Assembly (NCBI GenBank): GCA_037176885.1
Contig: JAWWNJ010000122.1
Coordinates: forward strand, 62,001 to 126,000
Direction of reading: 5' to 3'
Source of the DNA: Favolaschia claudopus
Lineage: Eukaryota; Basidiomycota; Agaricomycetes; Agaricales; Mycenaceae
DNA: 64,000 nucleotides
Program-made: the position numbers and the translations under genes
The notes under the pieces: model-generated
Seen by the model: the letters and a program-made list of their open reading frames with translations, nothing else
Told to the model about the DNA's origin: nothing
Database searches by the model: none
Shown here: in pieces, positions 10,427 to 20,376 of the stretch
How positions within the stretch are numbered: position 1 is the first letter of the stretch
How the letters are laid out: every line of letters begins with the position of its first letter

Positions 10427-12389
10427 TCATCCCCCCCTTGGAATGCGGCGCCTCGACGCATAGATCGCACCTGAGCTGGAGTTGACGAGCGGTCACGGAA
10501 GGGAAGGGAATCGAAGGCAGCAACAGCAATGGAGCGAGGTTTGGAAGGGTATTTGCGGTAGAAAGCAGCGACAGCGTCCGGGGCAAAGACATTAGAGTGC
10601 TTCACCCATTGATCATGGGACGGGTCATAACCCTTCCAGCGAACAAAGTACCATAGACTCCCATAGCGAATCTTGGCATCCAATATCTCCTCGACCTCCC
10701 ATTGCTTGTCGCCAGGAACGTCAAGGACTGGTGGCGGCTCTTCGTGTCTGGGGCGAGTAGGGAATGGATCGGCTTCCACAAGCTGAAGTTTCACGACGGG
10801 GAAGACAGGGTGGAGGGCAGAGTACCGGGGCGGCAGCTCCAGTTTGAAGGCACCATTACCGACGACCTTCAGAACCTTGAAGGGGCCGATACGCCGGTGG
10901 GAGAATTTCACCGAAGGGCGGGTGGTGCGGATATCTGAAGCATCAACCCACACCCGGTCACCAATCTTGATGTCTGGAGCTGGTGTCCGCCGGCGGTCAT
11001 AGTACTGCTTGTACTCTGCCTTGGCCTTGACGAGTGCCGCCTTCGCCTCGGAAACCCCTGACGCAATCCGATCGTGGAACTCGTTTACAGCCTCTAACCT
11101 AGAACGTGCAGCGTGGGGCTCAAAGGCCATACGTGGAAGCCGACCAGTGTCCGTCATGAACGGTACCTGCTGCGTGGAGGAGTGCATGTGGTTGTTGTAC
11201 GCAAACTCCGCTGCAGGTAGCAGCTCATCCCAGTCGTCCTGCTTGTAATTGGTGAAGAGCCGGACGTACTGCTCGAGTTCCTGGTTAACGCGCTCCGTTT
11301 GGCCATCGGTCTGCGGATGGTAGGCCGTAGAAGTGGCTGGGGTGACCCCAACGAGGCGCCAAAGCTCGCGCGTGAACTCTGCAATGAACTGGGTGCCACG
11401 ATCCGAAATGTACTTCTCCGGCAGGCCATGGTGGCGCCAGACGTTCCGGTAGTACAGCCGAGCAGCGCCAACCGCGTCAATGGTGGTGTGACACTCCATG
11501 AAGTGCGCTCTCTTCCCAAGGGCACAGACAACAACCATGACTGCATCGTATCCATGGGCCTCGGGAAGCTCGACAATGAAGTCGACTGAGACGGTGTGCC
11601 AGCGCTCCTCGGGGACCTCTGTGGGGTGGAGCTCACCAATCGGCAGTCTACGAAGCGCCTTGGTGCGGCAGCACAAGTCACAAGTCGCAACGTACCGGCC
11701 GACATGGCGCGACAGTTGGGGCCACCAGTAGTTCCGAGACACGAGCTCCAGAGTCTTGAAACGACCGGCATGGCCTGCAAGGCGCGTGTCATGGTGTTGC
11801 TCCAGGATGCGTCGGCGGAGGTCCTTATCTCGGGGGACGACAACCTTCTCCCGGAAGTAAAGGAGTCCACCTTCAATACGCCATTCCGAAGACCGGGCAG
11901 ACCGCACACCTCGGGCCTTGAGGAGTTCCTTGGCAGTCAGGGCAATGGGCTCTTCAAGGTCGGGTTCCCCAGCAAGCGCATCGCGAATGTCGCGCAAGAG
12001 GGGAGCCTCAGGGCCAGCAATAACCAGGGCTTCGGTGGCCCGAACGTGGAACAGCTCGGGTCGAAGCAGGGTAACGTCCTGGTTATCGTCCTGCACTCCA
12101 TGGTCCGGTCTCCGAGAAAGCGCGTCAGGGCGACCCATGAGGCGACCCGGTTGGTGGTGCAGCGAGAAGTCGAAACGGGAGAGGTAGAGAGACCACCGAG
12201 CTTGGCGACGGTTGAGCTTCTGGGCCTTCCGGAAATATTCCAGGTTTTTGTGGTCCGTCCAGATCTCAACCGGGTGCTGCGCGCCCTCAAGGAAGTGGCG
12301 CCACTCCTCAAGGGCTCGCACAATTGCAAGCATCTCCTTGTCGTGAATTTCGTAATTCCGCTGCACCTCGTTTAGGCTTTTGGAGTAGA
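10261..12389 (-). pseudogene. Gypsy pol, C-terminal half: RNase H (truncated), integrase, chromodomain
   Basis: The open frame begins in [11 protein letters not shown] and [11 protein letters not shown] of RNase H, upstream of the nearest start-like codon at 12366, so this is a continuation of pol and not a separate gene. It then carries the integrase HHCC zinc region ([13 protein letters not shown] ... CDLCCRTK), the catalytic core with D in VDFIVELP, D in ISDRGTQF and E in TERVNQELE, and a C-terminal chromodomain ([20 protein letters not shown], then [10 protein letters not shown]). In chromoviruses that domain directs integration to heterochromatin. RNase H lacks its first catalytic Asp region because about 40 codons are deleted at about 12387. 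Integrase and chromodomain themselves appear uninterrupted. Confidence 0.85.
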
Positions 12390-14197
12390 ACGCAACCGGA
12401 TGCCAAGCTCGTCAAAGGCAGCTTGCTCTTCAGGCCCCCAGGTCCAGGCGATGCCCTTCTTGGTGAGTCTGAAGAGGGCTTGAGCAACGTCTGAGAAGCC
12501 CGCAATGAACCGGCGGTAGAAGTTTGTGAAGCCAAGGAACTGCTGCACATCCTTCTTATTCTCAGGCGCTGGCCAAGCTGCCACTCCTGCAACCTTTACA
12601 GGGTCCATCTCGACGTGGTTGTGGGAGATAATCACGCCGAGATACTCAATGGAGGTCCGCTCAAACTCACACTTCTCGGCTCGAAGGTAAAGCTTGTTTG
12701 CGCGAAGCCTCCGCAGGACCTCTCGGACGATCTCTCGATGCCGACGGATGTCTGAGTGGGCAATGAGAATATCGTCGAGGTAGACCATGACGTAGCCAGA
12801 GAGGATAAGATCCTGGAAGATGTCGTTCATCATGGTCTGGAAGGTTGCAGGGGAGTTGGTCAGACCGAAGTACATGACCAGCGGCTCAAACAGTCCCCGG
12901 TTGGTCCGGAACGCTGCCTTCCACTCGTCGCCTTCACGGATTCGAACGTTGTTAAAGCCCCATCGGACATCGAGCTTCGTGAAGTACCGGGCTCCCCTGA
13001 GTCGGTTGATGAGGTCGTTGATTAAGGGGAGTGGGTAACGATTCTTCACGGTCATAGCGTTTAAAGCTCGATAGTCCTGTACGAACCGAAGTCCGCCGTC
13101 CTTCTTCTTGACGAAGAAGACGGGTGAGGCCATAGGTGATTTTGACGGTCGAATCCGGCCAGTGCCAAGTCCCTCCTCGATGAAGGCATCAAGTTCCTTC
13201 TGTTCGAGAGGCGAGATTGGGTAGACCTTGCAGTTCGTGGGTTTAGAGTCCGGCACGAGCTCAATGGCATGGTCCCAGGATCGGCGTTCAGGCAGCGAGT
13301 CAAAGGACTCCTTGTTGAAAACATCGTCAAACTCTCGGGCCCATTCGGGAACGTCCGAGCGCGCTGGGGCTGAGTTTTTGGCGTATGCCTCAGCCAGGCG
13401 CTGGGAGACGGTGCTTCCAGCACGGATATCCTCAGAAGGCAGGAACTGGGTGTAGAACACCCGGTCTCCCGGCTCAAGGGGGTCATCAACTTCATCCGCA
13501 CCATCCACTTCATCCACATCATCCTCGTCATCATCCTCGTAGTCCGGGAACAGCTCTGGCAGGTCATCGTATTCATCTTCGCCTAAGTCTATGGCGCAGA
13601 TGGATGGAAGGGGACCAAGTCGGAGCTGCCGGAGGATCTCAGCGGCCAGGCGGGACTCTCGGCGTGCAGCGCGAGCTTCCAGGCGAACCTCGGTGCGGCA
13701 CGTAGAGCACTCGCTGGGGCATCTGCTCATCTTGACCTCTCGGGTGCTTCCGGAGCCAGGAGGAGCCGAGGATGAGCTTCTGCTTCCCAAGACGAGTAAC
13801 AGCGAGCTGCATGCGCTCGGAGTGACCACGATACTGCAGCACGACGTCAGCCACCTCGCGGATCTCACCAGCCTCATTTGGCGAGCCATCCACATTGAAA
13901 ACTGGAATGGGCTGTGCAAGGCGGCGGAGGGGGAGGCCAGACTTAACTGCGAACTCAGAGTCAATGAAGTCTGAGGTGGCACCACAGTCAACGAGACCTT
14001 CGAGGGAAAGCTTGGTGGCGTCCTGGACTGCCTGAATCTCAAGGGGGAGATGCAGGGAGTTGGCACCGAGTGCAGCAGCAACGGTATAGCGCTGAGGAAG
14101 TCTACGCTCCCAAGGCTTTCGCCGGACGCGTGGGGAACGGAAGGGGGCAGGGGGTACGTCTTTCGTTTTGGCAGGTTCAACAGATGTGACATTGGCA
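12372..14197 (-). pseudogene. Gypsy pol, N-terminal half: protease and reverse transcriptase
   Basis: The retropepsin region (active-site motif LVDCGATSDFID at about 13980-14010, then LILGSSWLRKHP) reads in one frame down to about 13745. A small deletion there shifts coding to a second frame (REVKMSRCPSECSTC). That frame continues through an acidic linker into RT with PMASPVFFVKKKDGGLRFVQ, TKLDVRWGFNNVRI, FGLTNSPATFQ and catalytic MVYLDDILIAHS. It ends at 12372, just after the deletion that removed part of RNase H. The first ~190 codons of the longest open reading here (above about 13745) are out of frame and not protein. Confidence 0.8.
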
Positions 14198-16152
14198 TGG
14201 GGGCACTCCTGAGCCTGCGAAAGGAGTGCATGATCTTGTGACTAGCTGAGTGACGGGTGATATGACTCTCTTCCTCCTGACTTCCATGTCCGACACACGG
14301 CACGACCCCTTCAAGGTCTTTCAGTCGACTTCCTCTCGTACGAGTATCACCACATCCAAGTTTCCGCTTCTTGAACTCTCCTACCGGCTCTGATTGTGTC
14401 AACATGGAATTGCTGTACCGGATTTAAATACCCAGCGGCTCCTCGAAACACCTCAATGGGTTATGTACGATGTTGCTTCGCCCGATGGTCCGGATATGAT
14501 CTAGCTGTTTGGCTTCGACCAGCCTCGTCTGCTACGCAACTTGTGCCCCATCGACGACTGCTCACCACTGATCCCAATACCTCTCTTCCGCACGCTTCCT
14601 CCAGGGGCATGATGCGTTTTGCCGTATCGATTTGGGATGACGACGGCCAGTGTGGGGCTCCGTTCGGGGCTTCTATGAGCGCGGGTTTCCTCTACCCGCC
14701 ACTGCTTGCGCGACCGCTATCTCTGTTTCAACGCACTCGAGCTTCCCTCAATGAGCGGATAATGGCGATCAACTATCCTCCATGAATCCGTTTACTGTGC
14801 TTCTGTTACGCTTAGGGCATGAAATCTTACTTATGTCAAATCTATTCGAAAACTTGCTACTTGCGCTACAATTTGAATCAATTCCGATTCCGATTACCAT
14901 CACTTCTATATTATCCCTGGGCTTCTCGCTCGCACTATGAGCCGGCCGTACTCTGACACACTCAATTGAGTTTCGTTGCTCTCGATTTGTGACCCTACGC
15001 GGATACGGATGCTCTGAGGCTCAACCTCGCGCTTGTCTATGTCTATGAACGGCTCGCTGTCTCGGTTTATAGGCCCATTCAACGAACTTGCGCTATGCGC
15101 TTTGTGCACATCGACTCACTATCCATTAATTCAAACGCATCGTGTTCTCTTAATGCCATCTCTTTCCGGCGGAACTCACTCCGAGGCTACTTCCCCCCTC
15201 GGATTCGGAGATCTGAGCCTACATTCTTGAGCTCATGCCGTATTCGAGGCATCGTTCCAGCTTATCTGCTTCAAAGCTCAGAAGACGACCTCAGTCCAGT
15301 GTTCCTGGTCCTCGGACTTCCATACGCGCTGCCGTCTCCACAACCCGGTGACATTCAAGTTTGTTTCCCGGCGACTGTATTACGAGTTCGTCCTGGTTCT
15401 GGTGGACCTGCTTGTTTTGCGATGAGCCACGCGAGCCGTGGATCCCACGGTTGATTCAACTTATTGTGATTCCGCTACTATCGAATTCGGAGTTCTCTGA
15501 GTTCCAACTACTGAACTAGTGACCCTTTACAGCTGTGCTCCCGGTTGCTTCACTGAGCTTCCTTCGCCGATCCAGTACGCATGAAATTAACTGCCAAAAT
15601 TTACGCTGCCTGCACTTACTATGACACCGGGGCTCTGATGGGGGCTGCTTTTTGAACTTGATTCTGGTCTCGCTTTCAACATACACGGATACTTTTACCC
15701 AAACGGCCGCGAAAAGTGCTAATATACAGCTTGACTGACGCCGAGTCAAGTAATCTCCTGTGCCGCTCCGAGCTCGAACATTGGCCGCCACTCAGTTTGT
15801 ATATTCATCATTCTCAATCCCGCTCATAAATCATGATTTCGGGTCGGACATCTCCTCTCAAGTTCTTTCCATGTGTTTCCGTGCGCTCCTAGAATCTAGA
15901 TACTTGTGTTCACATCTAGAGTGGATGTCCACCTGTTCATTTCATCCAGCCGCCTTCTTTTGGGCTAGTCGCGGTCTCTCAGATGCCCTCGCCTGGCGTC
16001 TTGCTCTCTGGGTGCCTTCTCGCGCATCTGGTCGCCCCATGGCCAGGAGATCAGCCGGCTACGATTTCCGGCTGTCTTCTCTTCACCCACACCAGTCTAC
16101 TACTGCCCTGTCTAGAATACAGATGCACAGTGAATGAAGCGGCAGTCACAAG
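14198..16152 (-). mobile_element. Helentron-like non-autonomous element, long form, copy A (1,955 bp)
   Basis: On the minus strand it starts CTTGTGACTGCC (16152), shares its first ~147 bp with the short form next to it, then runs through 1.65 kb of non-coding sequence. It ends with ~115 bp also shared with the short form, an inverted AGTCACAAG, and a terminal hairpin (GCACTCCT...AGGAGTGC) followed by CCCCCA. A T flanks both ends. Relative to copy B (38134-42204) it lacks about 2.1 kb of the tandem-repeat-rich 3' half. No helicase, RepHel or transposase is encoded. The architecture (subterminal inverted repeats, 3' hairpin, T-T insertion) is that described for helentrons/HINEs; the assignment is inference. 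Confidence 0.6.
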
Positions 16153-16153
16153 A

Positions 16154-17236
16154 TGGGGGCACTCCTGAGCCTGCGAAAGGAGTGCATGATCTTGTGACTA
16201 GCTGAGTGACGGGTGATATGACTCTCTTCCTCCTGACTTCCATGTCCGACACACGGCACGACCCCTTCAAGGTCTTTCAGTCGACTTCCTCTCGTACGAG
16301 TATCAAGATCTTTTTTTTGCCCACCCACCTCACCCTTAATTTGCTCTTTACACAGGGCTCCAGGAATGATGTCTTGCGTGGTTCACTTCGAACCAATTCA
16401 AGTTCAAGTTTCCCTTCAAGTTGAGCATCGCACTGCTACTCAGGTACAGTGGTGGCAAATAGAAATTGCCGTGGCTTTTTGGTGAAAATCTGGCTGTATA
16501 CTTCACCGAATGACCTCAAATAAAATGTAGAGATGGGTATGTGATACTTCTGTACCTCTTAGAACACTCAGCGAAAAGGTGTCATAATAGGATGAAAGTA
16601 CTTGAAAAACAGTCCTAGTTTCCACTTTGGTTGAATGGAATTGACCCTCATTTGGCGTCACAGCAGCCGCTCAAAGTTGGCTATTTTCACACAAAATAGC
16701 TGAAAATGCAGAGAAAATAGCTAAAAGGACCAACTTCAAGCAGCCGTTGCGAGCTCAAATGAGGTTCAGTTCCAGTCAATCAAAATGATAACTAGCATTG
16801 TTTTTCAAGTACTTTCATCCTATTATGACACTTTTTCGCTGAGGATACATTGAGCTTTTCCAGATATGGCAATAATCAGAAACTGTCCTGTTATTGATGC
16901 ATTGTCAGGGCATAATATATAGCTGAGTGTTCTAAGTGGTACAGTAGTATCATATATTTATCTCTACATTTTATTTCAGGTCATTCGGTGAAGTATACAG
17001 CAAGATTTGGGCGAAAAAGCCACGGCAATTTCTATTTGCCACCACTGTATACTGTATTCTGGTTTCAGGGCAGTATGTAGGGTGGGTGCCATTGGGTGCC
17101 TTCTCGCGCATCTGGTCGCCCCACGGCCAGGAGATCAGCCGGCTACGATTTCTGGCTGTCTTCTCCTCACCCACACCAGTCTACTACTGCCCTGTCTGGA
17201 ATACAGATGCACAGTGAATGAAGCGGCAGTCACAAG
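16154..17236 (-). mobile_element. Helentron-like element, short form, copy A (482-bp unit plus 601-bp MITE)
   Basis: It has the same termini as the long form: CTTGTGACT at 17236 on the minus strand, AGTCACAAG, hairpin and CCCCCA at 16154. A single T (16153) separates it from the long form. Its middle is unlike the long form's. It matches the short form at 37653-38132 almost base for base, except that a CAGTGG-ended MITE is inserted at 16447-17047. It lies in the gypsy gag-pol interval. Confidence 0.6.
16447..17047. mobile_element. 601-bp full-length hairpin MITE, CAGTGG termini, TA target duplication
   Basis: It begins CAGTGGTGGCAAATAGAAAT and ends with the inverse. Almost the whole element folds back: CATAATAGGATGAAAGTACT near 16580 pairs with its inverse near 16805, and CCTCATTTG near 16650 pairs with CAAATGAGG near 16760. 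TA is duplicated at 16445-16446 and 17048-17049. The unoccupied target survives at 37840-37841 in the homologous short helentron copy. TA duplication and short conserved termini suggest Tc1/mariner-type mobilisation. Confidence 0.85.
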
Positions 17237-17264
17237 AGACTCATCATACAAACATGCGAAACGA

Positions 17265-18424
17265 TTAGGAGACGCGATCGAGGGCATACCGCTCACTCGT
17301 CGCGTGGGAGAAAACCCTGCTCTTCCTCGGCGGCCACTGACTCTGGCTCAGCCAGCGAGTCGGTGGTGGCAATCCGAGGCTCCGAGCCACCAGTTCGGAG
17401 TAGAGCTCGGATCCAAGCTGGCGAATGACCTCGTCAAGGACATCAGCGGCTCGGACGTCAGCGGGGGTGGAGCAATTCCGTGCCAGGTGTGGACCGCCGC
17501 ATCGGTAGCAGCCACGGGGAGGTCCTCTCCCGGACCGCGTGCGATCAACGTCCATGGGGACTACCTGCGGAGGAGCAGGAGCTGCCCGAGGAGGAGGCGC
17601 ATGGGCAGGGACAACAGGGAAGACACCTGATGGACGTGAGCGAGCAGCTGGCGGAGCTGATGGGGCTTTCGGGAGAAGCCCAGCAGCACGAGCCCGCACG
17701 TGTGATTCGTACTGGCGGTACGCTCGGGTCCGCCAAGCCATGTAGTCGCGGAGGTCTGGGGGTCGCTGGACGAGGTGATGGCTGCATTGATGGCGGGGTC
17801 AAGGCCAGAGCGGAACTTGGTGACCTTGACCAACGCGTCAGCAAACCCAGCAAGGTCGAAGAGGTCTTCAAAGTCATCAGTATACTTGAAGACATCCCGG
17901 CCCATGTAGTACGCCCTAGACTCGAGTTTGTGTAGGGCGTGGTCCTGCTCGTTCTCCTCGACAAAGCGCGAGCAGAACTCCTTGGTGAAGGTGTCCCAGG
18001 TGAGGAAGGGGAAAGGATTTATAATGGACATGCGCTCGGCCCATTTTTGCGCAGAGTCTTTGGACATAAAGGACATGGTGAAACGCACTGCCTTTTCCTC
18101 AGACATCTCGCCGCCTTCAACAAACGCCTCCGGAACCAGTCGGATGTAAGTCCGAGCTGAGTGAAGGAAGGCCCGGCCAGCCGAGCGGTCGCCGTCAAAG
18201 ACGAAAGGGGGGTTCGGTCGAAGGACCGTTTTTGCTGCCGGGGTGAGGTTGGCAAAGAGTCCTGGACTCTCGGCCGGAGGCTCTGGAGGAGCGGCAGGGG
18301 TCGGAGCAGTAGTAGTGGAAGGATTGGCGGCAGTTTGAAAAAGCTCGACCAGACGGTCAACAGTCCTCTCGAGCCTATCCATCCGCTCGGCGGCGGCTGC
18401 AGCAGCGGCGGCAGAGTCGGTCAT
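17265..18424 (-). pseudogene. Gypsy gag: capsid and zinc-knuckle nucleocapsid
   Basis: It starts at the ATG at 18422-18424 after a leader. An N-terminal Ala-rich coiled coil (about residues 5-35) is followed by a capsid-like retrotransposon gag domain (WAERMSIINPFPFLTWDTF, FVEENEQDHALHKLES). A one-base shift near 17765 moves coding to another frame (DLRDYMAWRTRAYRQYE), which holds the nucleocapsid CCHC knuckle CYRCGGPHLARNC at about 17480-17510. The frame ends at about 17265. Gag packages the element RNA. The frameshift makes the copy inactive unless translationally bypassed. Confidence 0.8.
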
Positions 18425-18646
18425 GGTGGGTTCTAGAGAGGGGGAGGAGGGGGCAAGATTCGCGGTTTGCGCGTCCGAGACAGCAGAGAAGGAGTCCGAC
18501 GAAGCGTCTGAAAAATCGCCAAAGCGCGCAATCTTGACCAGTTAATCCCTTGGAGCCTTTCTTCTGCTGTAAGGGCAACCTTTAGGACCCGAGATGTCTC
18601 GAGGGTCTAGCGAGGGAGAATCCAAAGTTAATTAAGAAGCTACTAA
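18425..18646 (-). other. Gypsy 5' leader
   Basis: This is a non-coding leader between the 5' LTR and the gag ATG. A 21-bp LTR-end sequence (CTAGCGAGGGAGAATCCAAA) is repeated at about 18606 and about 18665, suggesting a small rearrangement at the LTR/primer-binding-site junction. Confidence 0.5.
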
Positions 18647-18889
18647 GAATACATCACAGCGCACCTAGCGAGGGAGAATCCAAAGAGAAGAAAGGCTGAG
18701 GATTCCCACGCTAGGTGCAGTAAACATATAGTAACTAGTTCCCACAAGCTCGGAGCAATCGGCAATGATCCCGGGCCAAGTCACATGCCTTACTCCACGA
18801 TGACATAGGGCTTTGGGGATTTGACAGGAAAGTGGGAAATCTGCAAGAGGCCTGCGTCATAGGTGGCTGTGTAGTGCCAAAGACTGACA
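18647..18889 (-). repeat. 5' LTR of the gypsy element
   Basis: It is homologous to 10168-10426 and starts TGTCAGTCTTTGGCAC on the minus strand at 18889. It abuts the tyrosine-recombinase retrotransposon fragment at 18890. Confidence 0.8.
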
Positions 18890-18904
18890 TTCCCCTCCTT
18901 ACCC

Positions 18905-19370
18905 CCGCTCCTTGATGCCTGGTCGACCTACACCGGCATCCGCTCCCTCATTGACACCACCAATGGCGGTGTTGCTGCCGCCCTTTCCATCTACACCAGC
19001 CAGCTCATGGACTTCACCACACAGTATGAGTGGTCCGCAGTCTTGCGTTACCACTACGAATTTATTCGTGTGCGCATGGCTGAGAATTTTCTCCCCACGC
19101 GCTGGGTGACGCCCGATTAGGGCCTCGTCTCCACCAGGTTGGTTCGCTACCCACTGCCCCCACCATTCTCCTCCAAGCGCAAACGCGACCTCGCTGAGCG
19201 CCTTTCCGAACCCAGCGCCCCTGCATCCCGTCCGAAGGTTGATGAGACCTGCTACAAGTTTCAGGATGCCGCTGGTTGTCGCATGGGCGACAAGTGCTCA
19301 CGCCGCCACGTCTGCATTGCGTGTCAGGGCGCCCACCCCGCACATGCTTGCCCTCAGAAGCGGAAGTAGG
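18905..19370 (+). pseudogene. Gag-like protein of the tyrosine-recombinase retrotransposon
   Basis: An open frame with DAWSTYTGIRSLIDTTNGG and LRYHYEFIRVRMAENFLP is interrupted by an in-frame TAG at about 19117. It resumes through KRKRDLAERLSEP to a CCCH-type zinc finger (CYKFQDAAGCRMGDKCSRRHVC at about 19250-19320) and CxxC...HxxHAC, ending at the TAG at 19368-19370. CCCH-tailed gag proteins of this form are usual for basidiomycete DIRS-like elements. The 5' end is cut by the gypsy LTR boundary. Confidence 0.6.
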
Positions 19371-19477
19371 ATGTTTGGGGCACGCCGACCGAATCCGGCC
19401 TCTGCCCCACTCCGACCAACCCTTCGGTTCCTCTTCGTCCACTGGCTCCTCGCACCCCACCCTCTCTATCACCCCTC

Positions 19478-20376
19478 TTGCATACTGCTCATCTCTCTGC
19501 CCATCTAACTCCTCCCCCTCCCCGTCCTAATACACACATCACATTCCCAGTTGCCCCTACCTCCGGTCCTCGTGTTACTAGCTCCCTTAATCCCGCTATG
19601 CTATCTTTCTTACTTCAGGATTATCCTGATCCCTCCTTCGTACAACACCTACATAATATCTGTACCTATGGTGCGTCAATTGGATACACCGGCCCCCGAG
19701 TGGGCCGCGTCTTCTCACGGAATCTGCCTGCCACACTGTCCGAGCACGCTGTAACCGCTGCAGATATTCTGGCAAACTTTTCTCTGGGTGAGCTTCGCCG
19801 TGTCGACTCCCTCCCCGTTCATGAGCAGCGCCGGGTCGTTTACTCACCTGTGGGCACTGTCCCCAAAGCCGATGGTGGTTGGCACTGTCCACCACCTCTC
19901 TTATCCTCGTGGCTCGTCTATCAACGGTAGCATTTCCTCTGACGCAGTGACACTCTCCTACACCTCGCTTGACACCTTCTTTGACCGCCTCCGCCGACTT
20001 GGTCCTGGCGCTCTCCTCTGGAAGATCGACCTGCGGCGTGCGTTTCGCCACATCGTAGTATGCCCAGACGACTCTCTGCTGTATGGCTTCTACTTCGACG
20101 GTGTTGGTTACATTGACGTTCGCTACCATTCGGATCCCGCTCATCACCCTTCACTTTCAACTTGTTTGCGGAGGCCCTGCACTGGATCTCGGAGCGTATG
20201 GGCGCCCCCCTTGACCATTTCCTCGACGACTTCTTTGGTGCTCGCGCAGCAGGCGAGTATGACCTTGCAGAGCGCGACCGTGCAATTTTCCGCGCAATCT
20301 GCGACGCAACTGGTTTCTCTGCCCATCCAGTTGGGAAGGCAGGGAAGGACATTCCTCCATCTACCCGCGGTCTTAT
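19478..20376 (+). pseudogene. Reverse transcriptase of the tyrosine-recombinase retrotransposon
   Basis: Coding switches frame twice. MLSFLLQDYPDPSFVQHL through VYSPVGTVPKADGGW is in one frame. HHLSYPRGSSING, RRLGPGALLWKIDLRRAFRH and VCPDDSLLYGFYFDG follow in a second. FAEALHWISERMGAPLDHF, then LDDFFGARAAG, is in a third. LWKIDLRRAFRHI is RT motif A and HFLDDFFG contains the YxDD-equivalent DD of motif C. The two shifts (near 19885 and 20155) make it non-functional. It is cut off at 20376 by an inserted element. Confidence 0.7.

Larger units (their letters stand above)
10168..18889 (-). mobile_element. Ty3/gypsy chromovirus-type LTR retrotransposon, defective and split by insertions
   Basis: On the minus strand the order is 5' LTR (18647-18889), leader, gag (18424-17265), inserted helentron-like pair (17236-14198), protease-RT-RNase H-integrase-chromodomain (14197 to about 10430), polypurine tract AAGGGGGGGATGA (just above 10426), 3' LTR (10168-10426). 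Removing the insertion makes gag and pol contiguous at 14197/17237. Coding is broken by several frameshifts and by deletions in the protease-RT linker and in RNase H, so this copy is non-autonomous. Outer target duplications were not resolved; the left edge and the 5' LTR inner edge are both somewhat rearranged. Confidence 0.85.

Noticed and set aside
13750..14405. First ~190 codons of the long minus-strand frame as a gag or novel protein
   Set aside because: The retropepsin reads in another frame over the same DNA, and the upper end runs into helentron sequence; this part is an out-of-frame shadow.
14396..15454. Plus-strand frames repeated at 39200-39899 as a conserved gene pair
   Set aside because: They are conserved only because the DNA is a duplicated element; no domain, no codon-like pattern, and frames exist equally on both strands.
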